Source: Glaciecola sp028401415 (lineage in GTDB: Bacteria > Pseudomonadota > Gammaproteobacteria > Enterobacterales > Alteromonadaceae). From it: a DNA stretch of 64,000 bases. Shown in pieces: positions 35,092 through 43,223 of this stretch; the stretch's first letter is position 1; the number at the start of each line of letters is the position of its first letter. Below the pieces are notes generated by a model that worked only from the letters and a program-made list of their open reading frames with translations, searched no databases and was not told the DNA's origin. The translations under genes and the position numbers were made by a program. Location: NCBI RefSeq assembly GCF_028401415.2, contig NZ_CP171821.2, forward strand, positions 3,844,001 to 3,908,000, read 5' to 3'.

Positions 35092-35865
35092 TCACCAGCG
35101 CTTTAAAATATCGCGATACAGTGCTTGATCAAGCGTGCTTTGCGCGCCGGAGGCTGGCACATAAATGGATGCTAGCTCACCGCTGGTGCGCAGTTGCTCA
35201 ATGCCATTCTCAAAAGCATCAATCGTTTGTTGAGCTTGGTCGAAGCGGGTGTGCATGGCTAAGCTCACATCAACTCTTAAGATGGGGTTTTGCGAGATAT
35301 AGAGCGGCTCTTGATCAATCGCTATGAGCATTTTATTCATCTCTTGCAGCATGATTAAATCTGCGACTACATAATTAACACGTTGCTCAGCGAGCTGTTC
35401 GATATTGCTAAAAAAATCTTGTGCGCGAGCCCACTTCACGGTGCGTTGAGAACGAACTTGGTCGGTGTTTGCAAAGCGTGTTTCAAGACCTACTCGCTCT
35501 CTGTAAAGCTCGTCGAGCTTACTAATTTCTTGTGCATTGGCGTCAGTAGAGGCGACATGCAAATCGAGCGTAACGTAAGGGCTGGAGTATATATAGTTTT
35601 GATCAAAATCATTGAGGGAGTAGTGATCAATGTAACCATTGTACTGCCCATTTCTTAAACCGCTCCCCGACCACGCTTGGGTGGTAGCGGTGATTGAATG
35701 CTCTATATCACCTAATGCGGCCTCGACTAAATCAGTCAATCTGGATGATTGGTTTCTATCATTGATGAAGGTTTCAACTTTGTTGCCGACAAGGCGTACT
35801 TCTTGAGCATAACTTGAAAATCCAACCAGCAATAAGCTTGCTGCAAACCACGCGAGCTTTAACAT
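35092..35865 (-). CDS. Secreted solute-binding-like protein (SBP family 3 fold)
   Basis: The 257-residue protein has a signal peptide (cut after SSYAQ) and a layout compatible with the family-3 extracellular solute-binding fold: YIYSSPYVTLDLHVA resembles the strand after the hinge, and NYVVADLIMLQEM the second domain. No ABC transporter or GGDEF partner is adjacent, so it is an orphan of the kind common in Alteromonadales. The ligand is unknown; the match is by pattern only. Confidence 0.6.
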   Translation of the reverse strand: MLKLAWFAASLLLVGFSSYAQEVRLVGNKVETFINDRNQSSRLTDLVEAALGDIEHSITATTQAWSGSGLRNGQYNGYIDHYSLNDFDQNYIYSSPYVTLDLHVASTDANAQEISKLDELYRERVGLETRFANTDQVRSQRTVKWARAQDFFSNIEQLAEQRVNYVVADLIMLQEMNKMLIAIDQEPLYISQNPILRVDVSLAMHTRFDQAQQTIDAFENGIEQLRTSGELASIYVPASGAQSTLDQALYRDILKRW

Positions 35866-35962
35866 TCATAACCTCTAATTAAACATACCGTTAGTTAAAA
35901 CGTGATTTTGAGCATAATGGTTTATTGCGTGGGTTTATTGCGCCAAAACGATTAACAACGCG

Positions 35963-36658
35963 CTAGATAAATGCAAAGGCATCACCAATTAAATTCTCTG
36001 ATTTCAAGCCGACGTTCAATAAGTCGTCTTTAACCGCTTTGGCCATTTCAAAGCGCCCTGCAACGTAAACTTGTTTGTCAGAAAAGTCGGTAACTTCTGA
36101 CATCAGAACGCGATGGACCAATCCTGTCTTCCCAGCAAAATTACCGTTAGCCTTCTCTACCACAGGCACGAAGGTAAATTGAGGATGTTGCTCGCTCAAG
36201 TGCGTTAGCGCAGTAGCCTCATACAAATCATCGAAGGTCTTGCTACCCCAATATAAGGACACTTTGCGCTGGGGTTGAGACGCTAAAATTTCCATCAACA
36301 GTGACTTGGTATAAGAGTACCCAGTTCCACCTGCAAGTAAGATTGCTTCTAACTCACTACTTTGAAGATAAGCACTTCCGTGAGCAACTTCTATCATCAA
36401 GCTTTGGTCTTGCTCAAGCTTTTGTATCACTTCATAGGCATATGGGTTTTCGGGTGCCGCGCCAATATGCAGCTCTATGAGTTTCGAATTAGCAGGAATG
36501 CTTGCGATTGAGAACGGTCTCTTGTCTTGCTCAGCCATTACTACCTGTAAATACTGGCCTGCCTTAAATGTTATTGCTTCTTGAGTTTCGAGTAATACTT
36601 TAAATACATAGGGAGTAAGTGACTCTTTACTTACTAAGTTTGCTTTTATCGCTGTCAT
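35963..36658 (-). CDS. fre: NAD(P)H-flavin reductase
   Basis: The 231-residue protein shows the ferredoxin-reductase fold: FKAGQYLQVVM and RPFSIASIP in the flavin-binding barrel, LLAGGTGYSYTKSLL (NAD-binding GGTG) and the C-terminal VYVAGRFEMAKAVKDDLL. Fre uses NAD(P)H to reduce free flavins, which may feed enzymes such as the UbiD-UbiX prenyl-FMN system or ferric reduction. It follows ubiD by 51 bases, the same neighbourhood as in E. coli. Confidence 0.92.
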   Translation of the reverse strand: MTAIKANLVSKESLTPYVFKVLLETQEAITFKAGQYLQVVMAEQDKRPFSIASIPANSKLIELHIGAAPENPYAYEVIQKLEQDQSLMIEVAHGSAYLQSSELEAILLAGGTGYSYTKSLLMEILASQPQRKVSLYWGSKTFDDLYEATALTHLSEQHPQFTFVPVVEKANGNFAGKTGLVHRVLMSEVTDFSDKQVYVAGRFEMAKAVKDDLLNVGLKSENLIGDAFAFI

Positions 36659-36709
36659 GCTGTTCCTAGGTGTTGCGCTAGCGCCTAATTCTACTTCGCT
36701 TTTTTTAAT

Positions 36710-38185
36710 TTATTTTTTGTCGATAAGATTAAGTTCATCCCAAAGCGAATCAATTTTTTGTTTTACATCATCATCCATTACGATGGGCGTACCCCATTCT
36801 CGGTCAGTTTCGCCGGGCAGTTTGTTAGTTGCGTCCATGCCCATCTTGGAGCCTAAGCCAGATACGGGCGAGGCGAAATCCAAGTAATCTATGGGGGTGT
36901 TTTCAATTAATGTCGTGTCTCGAGCTGGATCCATTCGCGTCGTGATAGCCCAAATGACGTCGTTCCAATCGCGAGCGTTGACATCATCATCGCATACTAT
37001 CACGAATTTCGTGTACATGAATTGACGCAGAAATGACCAGACACCCATCATCACGCGTTTTGCATGCCCAGGATACTGTTTTTTCATAGTCACGACGGCC
37101 ATGCGATACGAGCAGCCCTCAGGAGGTAAATAAAAATCTACAATTTCGGGAAACTGTTTTTGCAGTATCGGTACGAACACTTCATTTAACGCGACGCCCA
37201 AAATAGCTGGTTCGTCTGGTGGTCGTCCAGTGTAAGTGCTGTGATAAATCGGCTTATCTCGATGAGTAATGTGAGTTACTGTAAACACGGGGAAGGAGTC
37301 AACTTCGTTATAGTATCCCGTATGGTCTCCATAGGGACCTTCATCAGCCATCTCATCTTGCGCAATATATCCCTCTAGGACAATTTCAGCGCTAGCAGGT
37401 ACTTGTAAATCGTTCGAAATACAGTTCACAACTTCCGTTTTATCTCCTCTGAGTAGGCCTGCAAATGCATATTCTGAGAGCGTGTCAGGAACGGGGGTGA
37501 CCGCGCCTAAAATGGTGGCAGGATCAGCACCCAGCGCTACCGACACCGGATAGGGTTCCAATGGGTGGGTTTGACACCATTCTTTAAAATCAAGCGCACC
37601 TCCGCGATGAGATAGCCAGCGCATAATAAGCTTATTCTTAGCAATCACTTGCTGTCGATAAATACCTAGGTTTTGGCGTTTCTTATGCGGGCCGCGAGTC
37701 ACGGTTAAGCCCCAAGTAACTAAAGGTGCTGCATCACCAGGCCAGCAGCGCTGAACGGGAAGGGCGTGCAAATCTACGGCATCGCCCTCAATTACATGCT
37801 GCTGACAAGGCGCTTTTCGAACCACCTTTGCAGGCATGTTCAAGACTTGTTTAAACACCGGAATTTTACTAAATAAGTCTTTTATGCCCTTTGGCGGCTC
37901 GGGTTCTTTAAGAAAGGCTAAAAGCTTACCTACCTCGCGAAGCGCCTCTACCGATTCTTGCCCCATACCAAGTGCCACCCGCTTGGGTGTGCCGAATAAA
38001 TTTGCCAATACGGGAATATCAGAACCTTTTGGATTTTCAAATAAAATAGCAGGTCCCCCTGCGCGAAGCGTGCGATCGGCAATCTCTGTCATTTCAAGCT
38101 CAGTATCGATTTCCATACTGATGCGCTTGAGCTCGCCCATTTTTTCGAGCTGTTCGATAAAATCTCGCAAATCTTTATATTTCAT
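36710..38185 (-). CDS. ubiD: 3-octaprenyl-4-hydroxybenzoate carboxy-lyase UbiD
   Basis: The 491-residue protein decarboxylates 4-hydroxy-3-polyprenylbenzoate in ubiquinone synthesis with a prenylated FMN cofactor. The sequence shows FLKEPEPPKG, RCWPGDAAPLVTWGLTVTRG, GNL-type RQNLGIYRQQV, EGPYGDHTGYYNE (with the catalytic-type Glu) and IVCDDDVNARDWNDVIWA. The length equals E. coli UbiD (497). The start at 38185 (MKYKDLRDFI) fits the family; an upstream in-frame start at 38206 adds seven residues. Confidence 0.96.
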   Translation of the reverse strand: MKYKDLRDFIEQLEKMGELKRISMEIDTELEMTEIADRTLRAGGPAILFENPKGSDIPVLANLFGTPKRVALGMGQESVEALREVGKLLAFLKEPEPPKGIKDLFSKIPVFKQVLNMPAKVVRKAPCQQHVIEGDAVDLHALPVQRCWPGDAAPLVTWGLTVTRGPHKKRQNLGIYRQQVIAKNKLIMRWLSHRGGALDFKEWCQTHPLEPYPVSVALGADPATILGAVTPVPDTLSEYAFAGLLRGDKTEVVNCISNDLQVPASAEIVLEGYIAQDEMADEGPYGDHTGYYNEVDSFPVFTVTHITHRDKPIYHSTYTGRPPDEPAILGVALNEVFVPILQKQFPEIVDFYLPPEGCSYRMAVVTMKKQYPGHAKRVMMGVWSFLRQFMYTKFVIVCDDDVNARDWNDVIWAITTRMDPARDTTLIENTPIDYLDFASPVSGLGSKMGMDATNKLPGETDREWGTPIVMDDDVKQKIDSLWDELNLIDKK

Positions 38186-38360
38186 AAAGCTACAATTAAG
38201 TCCCACAGTGAAATTACAGCATGTGATTACTACGCTTTCTTGATAAATGGAGCGCGCTCACGACGAAAAGGCTAAGCCTGATGGTTTCTATGAATATTCT
38301 ACATGAATTTGCTGAGATAAGTTTAGGGGGTATTGAACTTCTGGGTTTGGAACGCTTGCG

Positions 38361-38567
38361 TAATTAACCTCAATTCGGGATAAGTGATAGTGCAAATGCT
38401 TGTTTTAAGGTTGTACTTATTAAATTATCACCAAGTAGTGATAAAAACGTGAAGTACAAGGCGCAAAAGTGACGTAATAGTGATTCTATTGCTCGCTTTT
38501 GCAACGCAGTAATTCGCGTTTTTAGCGCTGCTTGGCGCTGTCGCTTATCCCGAGTTGAGGTTAATTA
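38361..38567. mobile_element. MITE-like element 1 (207 bp) upstream of motX
   Basis: A 30-base inverted repeat with 27 matches lies at 38361-38390 and 38538-38567, with core ACCTCAA-TCGGGATAAG and TAATTA at both ends, which could be the target duplication. Inside are TTGTACTT/AAGTACAA (38411-38459) and GCAAAAG/CTTTTGC hairpins. There is no ORF, so it would need a transposase in trans. It takes up most of the 497-base gap between ubiD and motX; the remaining bases show nothing else I can name. Confidence 0.75.
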
Positions 38568-38682
38568 TCAACTAAGCTATTTTTGTCGTGCTTGTGCATT
38601 ATGCTTCACACATTAAAAAGCAGTTCAAAAAAATTGGGAGTTGCCGATATAACAAAGAATGTTGATTAACGAGAACCTAGTC

Positions 38683-39327
38683 ATGAAATCTGCTTTGAAA
38701 CGCGTGATTATCCATCCTCTTTTTATTGTGTTTTTGGCTATCACTTGCACCAGCCACAGCTATGCTCAGCAACTAGAAGCGGTGCAGTTGTATTCGCAAG
38801 ACGAATTAATCAAACTCATTAATCAAAATGCGCATTTAGAGCGCGTGGTCTCAGACCGATGTCAACTGGTGCAAGATATTGAAGCTCGTGCGGATATCAT
38901 GATGATTCCTGCCTATCAATTTTTGTGGGGCGATATGCTTGCATGGGGTGTTTGTGTTGACGCCAATCCGACTCAAGGTATGTTTTACATCAGGCAGGCA
39001 GCTGATCACGGTTTACCGGCTGCACTTGAACAGTTGGGGCGCTATCATGCTAAAGGAACGCTCGTACAAGAGGATAAGCAGCGCGCTGTTGTGTATTTGC
39101 GAGAGGCTTCGGCGCTTGGCAACTTAAAAGCGCAATTACAACTGGCAGAGCTTTTCATAGATGGACACGGCAGCCCATATGACTTCGAAGACCTCTATCA
39201 CTGGTTATACAACGCGGTCACCAATGACTCGGATATGCATCAACGGATTGCGATTTATATGCGTGAGTTAGAATACCTTATGCATCCAAAAGCGGTAAGA
39301 AGCGCTAAGCGTCCGTTGGTGGACTAG
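38683..39327 (+). CDS. motX: Sodium-driven flagellar motor protein MotX
   Basis: The 214-residue protein has a signal peptide (cut near SYAQQ) and Sel1-like repeats. The segments CQLVQDIEARAD, PAYQFLWGDMLAWGVCVD, AADHGLPAALEQLGRYHAKGTLVQEDKQRA and HWLYNAVT match Vibrio MotX closely. MotX forms the T-ring with MotY on the polar flagellar basal body and is needed for the Na+-driven PomAB stator. The start at 38683 begins the signal peptide. Its TAG stop lies within the CTAG target duplication of the element that follows. Confidence 0.93.
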   Translation: MKSALKRVIIHPLFIVFLAITCTSHSYAQQLEAVQLYSQDELIKLINQNAHLERVVSDRCQLVQDIEARADIMMIPAYQFLWGDMLAWGVCVDANPTQGMFYIRQAADHGLPAALEQLGRYHAKGTLVQEDKQRAVVYLREASALGNLKAQLQLAELFIDGHGSPYDFEDLYHWLYNAVTNDSDMHQRIAIYMRELEYLMHPKAVRSAKRPLVD

Positions 39328-39607
39328 GGCGTGTTGATCTTTGCTGTATGAATTTTGTACGCTCTGTGTGTTCATCGATCGCGGCACATGCTCGCAGGTG
39401 CAGTATATCTGCATCAAGAGCATGTAACAAAGAGCGGTGGACACACAGAGCTCACCCTTTGTGGCTCCCACAGCAGTGAGCGCTTGTGCACCATTTATAC
39501 TGCATCATCGCAATTTTATGTAGATGACTACACTTCAATTGCGTTTCTTTGTCTAAATAGCGCACAAACTGCTGCAAAATCATACAGCAAAGATCAACAC
39601 GCCCTAG
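39324..39607. mobile_element. MITE-like element 2 (276 bp plus CTAG duplication) after motX
   Basis: A perfect 25-base inverted repeat begins GGGCGTGTTGATCTTTGCTG at 39328 and ends at 39603, flanked by CTAG on both sides (39324-39327 and 39604-39607). CTAG fits the YTAR target of IS5-group elements. The inside is unusually structured: GCTCTGTGTGT/ACACACAGAGC (39361-39451) encloses ACATGCTC/GAGCATGT and TGCAG/CTGCA, and GCTCAC/GTGAGC (39450-39481) encloses TGTGG/CCACA. No protein is encoded. The rest of the gap to 39775 shows no feature. Confidence 0.82.
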
Positions 39608-39775
39608 TGTTCAAAGCAAAGTATAAGCTCTTGTATTAAATTTCTTACATCAATATCACCTTTGAGATCCCAGTCAAATTAAAATAGTTGCTACTGCTTA
39701 TGGAAGACTGTCATATTAGTACCTGATGATTCGCACTCACTTAGCAAAGTGACGCAAATACTATGAGTATTCAAT

Positions 39776-40324
39776 ATGTTGATTTTACGACTGAATAAAT
39801 CTGGAATGCCGCAAACCTGGATCAGCCAAGAAGAAGCTGCCAAATGTTACGTCCAAGAAAAAGTCGTGTTTGAGCTTGGACAGAGCACTGTCGAGCTAAG
39901 AGGTGGTTGGAATCGAGAGGGCAAACAGAGCAAACTATGCTTATCTAGCATTATTGCTTGCGATGGAAAAATCACGCAAGACTCTGGGAAAATCGCGCTC
40001 AGCAATCGTTATCTGTTTCGACGCGACAACAACATGTGTCTTTATTGTGGGGATACCTTTTCTCCCGCCCAGCTTACCCGCGATCATATTGTGCCTCGCT
40101 CTCGCGGCGGCAAAAACACTTGGAGCAACTCGGCGACGGCATGTAAGCGATGCAACCATGCTAAAGCAGCGCGGACGCCAGAGGAAGCTCACATGAAACT
40201 CCTTGCAGTGCCTTTTGCTCCCAATATTTACGAACGCTTCTTCTTAATGAACAGGCGCATATTATCTGATCAAATGGCCTTTTTAAGTGCACACTTTTCT
40301 AAAAAGCGAGATTGGCTAAGTTGA
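39776..40324 (+). CDS. HNH endonuclease-domain protein
   Basis: The 182-residue protein has a C-terminal HNH domain (about 85-140): CLYCG and CKRCN zinc knuckles around RDHIVPRSRGGKNTWSNSATAC. The N-terminal part (about 1-80) has no family I recognise. Small stand-alone HNH proteins of this type are common in marine Gammaproteobacteria; their role (DNA repair, RNA processing or defence) is not known. No phage or intron genes surround it. Confidence 0.85.
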   Translation: MLILRLNKSGMPQTWISQEEAAKCYVQEKVVFELGQSTVELRGGWNREGKQSKLCLSSIIACDGKITQDSGKIALSNRYLFRRDNNMCLYCGDTFSPAQLTRDHIVPRSRGGKNTWSNSATACKRCNHAKAARTPEEAHMKLLAVPFAPNIYERFFLMNRRILSDQMAFLSAHFSKKRDWLS

Positions 40325-40537
40325 ACAAGACACAAGTCTTTTGATTGTCTTACCATCGATTTTCAGTTTCGCCTGACTTTTGTTGAGCGTCATTAATTAG
40401 GGCCCGTTCGAATAATCAGAATTATTCCATTAAATCCGTTTTGCTTTGCTGCAAACATGGCATAGAATCACCACCATTCGATACGATGCAGCTTTGTGGT
40501 GCAACCACATGACCAATATTGGAGAGTTCATACCCTA

Positions 40538-41533
40538 ATGGCAGCTTTTGGAACAGTATTTTTGCCAGAAATGGCTATCGCTAAGTTTGAAGACGGCTCA
40601 TGGAGCAAAACAAACATGGTGAGCGCAGACAGCATTCAAATGCATCCTGGTGCCCATGTACTTCATTATTCAAGCACCTGCTTTGAGGGCTTAAAAGCCT
40701 TTAAACACGAAGATGGCAGTATCAACATCTTTCGGATGGAGCAGAATGTTAAACGAATGGCGCAAAGCTCGCGTCTGCTTAATTTGCCAAAAGTCGATGA
40801 GTCGCAGCTATCTGAGATGATTGTCTCGATTGTGAAAAAGTACGCATCACAAGTGCCTTCACCTCCTGGTTCGATGTATATCCGTCCTACGCACATCGGC
40901 ACGGAAGCATCTATTGGAAAAGCGGCAGCGCCTTCGGCGACCTCTATGTTATATGTGCTGTTATCGCCAGTTGGAGATTACTTTTCAGGAGGCGCTAAGC
41001 CGCTGCGTTTGCTACTTGCAAAAGACGGAATGCGATGTGCAGAGCATATGGGAATGATTAAAAGTGGTGGTAATTACGCCAGTGCTTTGGGGCCAATCCT
41101 TGAGGCGAAGGCCTCTTCGGATGCTGATCAAATACTCTTTTGTCCCAACGGTGACGTGCAAGAAACGGGAGCTGCAAACTTCATTTTAATTGATGGTAAT
41201 GAAATCATTACTAAAGCCTTAGATAGCACATTTTTGCACGGCGTGACTCGCGCCTCTATTTTGACCCTTGCTGCCGACTTAGGCATGAAGGTCTCAGAAC
41301 GGGAACTGTCGGTGAATGAATTGCTAGAACGCGCCGCAAAACCAGAAACTGAAGCCGCATTGTCAGGAACCGCCGCCGTTTTAACTCCTGTGGGCACGCT
41401 GATTCATGAAGGCGCGGAGCTGTCAGTGGGCTCGGCTAAAGCTGGTGCCACGACAATGAAGTTAAGACAAGCCTTGAACGACATCCAATGGGGTAAGGCT
41501 CAAGATAAGCATGCTTGGTTGACGCGCGTATAG
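40538..41533 (+). CDS. ilvE: Branched-chain amino acid aminotransferase
   Basis: The 331-residue PLP enzyme (fold type IV) transfers amino groups between Leu, Ile, Val and 2-oxoglutarate. HYSSTCFEGLKAFK, YIRPTHIGTEAS, the PLP lysine region MGMIKSGGNYASAL, and ETGAANFILI with FLHGVTRASIL identify the longer type related to eukaryotic BCAT. ATG 40538 is chosen with GGAGAG upstream; 40496 is an in-frame GTG. An inverted repeat GAATAAT-CAGA-ATTATTC lies at 40410-40427 in its upstream region and may be a regulatory site. Confidence 0.92.
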   Translation: MAAFGTVFLPEMAIAKFEDGSWSKTNMVSADSIQMHPGAHVLHYSSTCFEGLKAFKHEDGSINIFRMEQNVKRMAQSSRLLNLPKVDESQLSEMIVSIVKKYASQVPSPPGSMYIRPTHIGTEASIGKAAAPSATSMLYVLLSPVGDYFSGGAKPLRLLLAKDGMRCAEHMGMIKSGGNYASALGPILEAKASSDADQILFCPNGDVQETGAANFILIDGNEIITKALDSTFLHGVTRASILTLAADLGMKVSERELSVNELLERAAKPETEAALSGTAAVLTPVGTLIHEGAELSVGSAKAGATTMKLRQALNDIQWGKAQDKHAWLTRV

Positions 41534-41556
41534 AATATTTTCTCTGCACAAAGAAC

Positions 41557-43026
41557 CTACTTTTTTGTTAATACAAATTCGTATTCCTTGGCTTGGTATA
41601 TTTCGTACATCTGTATGTTCAGTAATCTTGCTTGATCTCGGTATACTTGGATATTTGAAGCGTTTTGTAAATAGTTGTCCGCTTGCTGACGCATGTAGCG
41701 ATGCCATGGTTTGCCTCGGCTTTTTTCCACGTGTGCATCAAGGGTAGAGATGAGGCCTTGTTTGGAATCGTGCATCGACTCTGGATACTGCCCTAGCATT
41801 GAAAACTGCACCTGTAGCAAGTCACGTAGGGCTTTTTCGGTGTCTACTCTTAGTTGATTGACCTCTCGTATCTTCCTAGCAGGCTCAAAAAATGGGGCCT
41901 TATCATAATTAGAAAGGTTGATACCCGTTCGCAATTCGTCAGACTCAAAACTATCAATTGCCTTGCCATTAATACTCAGCCCGTACACACCCTTTTCCAG
42001 ACCGATGACAGTAAAACTGAACTGATTGTATTTGTCTTCAAAGGGTACAAACTTGAGTGCTTCATGTTGCGATGTTGAGATAGGGAAAGGCAGCGCGGTA
42101 AGTGCACAGCTCATCGTTAAAATATCGGCTGATTTTCCATTCAATACCTTACTCTGTTGATATTCGATATCGCTTAGGTCGCAGCTGTGCATTTTGTGAG
42201 TTTTCTTGTTCAGGTCAACGAAAATACTTGCCACCCGTGAAGGCTTGAAATGCGATGTTAACATTTGATAGAACATCACAAAATGCCCGGTTTCACCGGG
42301 ATGTATGCGATCAGGCCCAACAATGCTAAGTGTAGGATCCTTAACTTGAATATCTTGATTGATTGCCAACATAGGGGATTGAAAGTCGATTACAGCTAAA
42401 TCGCGCTCTTTTGCGTAGCGACTCATTAATCTAGCGTAGTTGGCCAACTCATCGTTGACGCCAAACATATTGGTGCGCTCGGCTTGTAGTGTTTGATCGT
42501 AAATGGACGGTGTCAAAATAGTCGTGTCCGTTTCCATGTCACTTAGCTGGTCAAGCAGTTCATTCATATTGTTGATATAGGTTTGGCGCGCCGATAGTTG
42601 CTGTTGTTCAAATTCATCAAGTGCCGCAGCTGTCAAAGGCGGATGCTCATAAATACCACGATTTACGTCATTCATCCCCAGCATGATGGATGCTCGTGTA
42701 GGTTTGTGGATGGCAATGTCTTTGTCAAAACGAGCCAGAGTACCTTTGGCGGTATCACCGGATATTCCAGCGTTAATGAAGCGAATATATCGGTCAGGAA
42801 GTCGGGTTGCATAATACAGAGCTAAATTCCCGTGATAACTACCTGCGTGAGTAATCGAATCACCAATAAACACCACCGTGTCTTGATGCTGAAACGCTAA
42901 CGAGGGGGCGGCGCGACCGTTAGTAGCACCGAGAAGTATTGAATGCCACAGAATGCCGAAGCATACAAATATCATTAAGCGATAAGCGAGTCGCCGGCTT
43001 TGAAAAATACTGCGGCAGCTTTTCAT
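41557..43026 (-). CDS. Exported SGNH/GDSL hydrolase
   Basis: The 489-residue protein has an N-terminal hydrophobic export segment (about 15-38), then an SGNH esterase domain (about 48-240): FIGDSITHAGSYHG (nucleophile Ser), GISGDTAKG, MLGMNDVN and DRIHPGETGH (Asp-His). The remaining half (about 250-489) has no family I recognise and is rich in helical sequence. Such enzymes deacetylate polysaccharides or cleave esters; the substrate is open. It converges with ilvE. Confidence 0.85.
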   Translation of the reverse strand: MKSCRSIFQSRRLAYRLMIFVCFGILWHSILLGATNGRAAPSLAFQHQDTVVFIGDSITHAGSYHGNLALYYATRLPDRYIRFINAGISGDTAKGTLARFDKDIAIHKPTRASIMLGMNDVNRGIYEHPPLTAAALDEFEQQQLSARQTYINNMNELLDQLSDMETDTTILTPSIYDQTLQAERTNMFGVNDELANYARLMSRYAKERDLAVIDFQSPMLAINQDIQVKDPTLSIVGPDRIHPGETGHFVMFYQMLTSHFKPSRVASIFVDLNKKTHKMHSCDLSDIEYQQSKVLNGKSADILTMSCALTALPFPISTSQHEALKFVPFEDKYNQFSFTVIGLEKGVYGLSINGKAIDSFESDELRTGINLSNYDKAPFFEPARKIREVNQLRVDTEKALRDLLQVQFSMLGQYPESMHDSKQGLISTLDAHVEKSRGKPWHRYMRQQADNYLQNASNIQVYRDQARLLNIQMYEIYQAKEYEFVLTKK

Positions 43027-43223
43027 AGATTCACTCTTTATTGAAATGGATATGTAAAAAGCTAGCGCGACGCTTTAGCTTTTTCAATTATGCTCTTTAC
43101 ATATTAAGCTTAATATTTGCTAAGGAAGCCCTAAAACTCCAGCTACTGACTGGCACTTAAAGCAATGTACGAGTACACCTGTTATACTGCGCGCAAATTT
43201 AAACGAAATACCGAATTGAGTGA

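Noticed and set aside
39355..39639. 94-codon ORF within MITE-like element 2
   Set aside because: It runs through the hairpins and right terminal repeat of the element, has no ribosome site and no recognisable domain.
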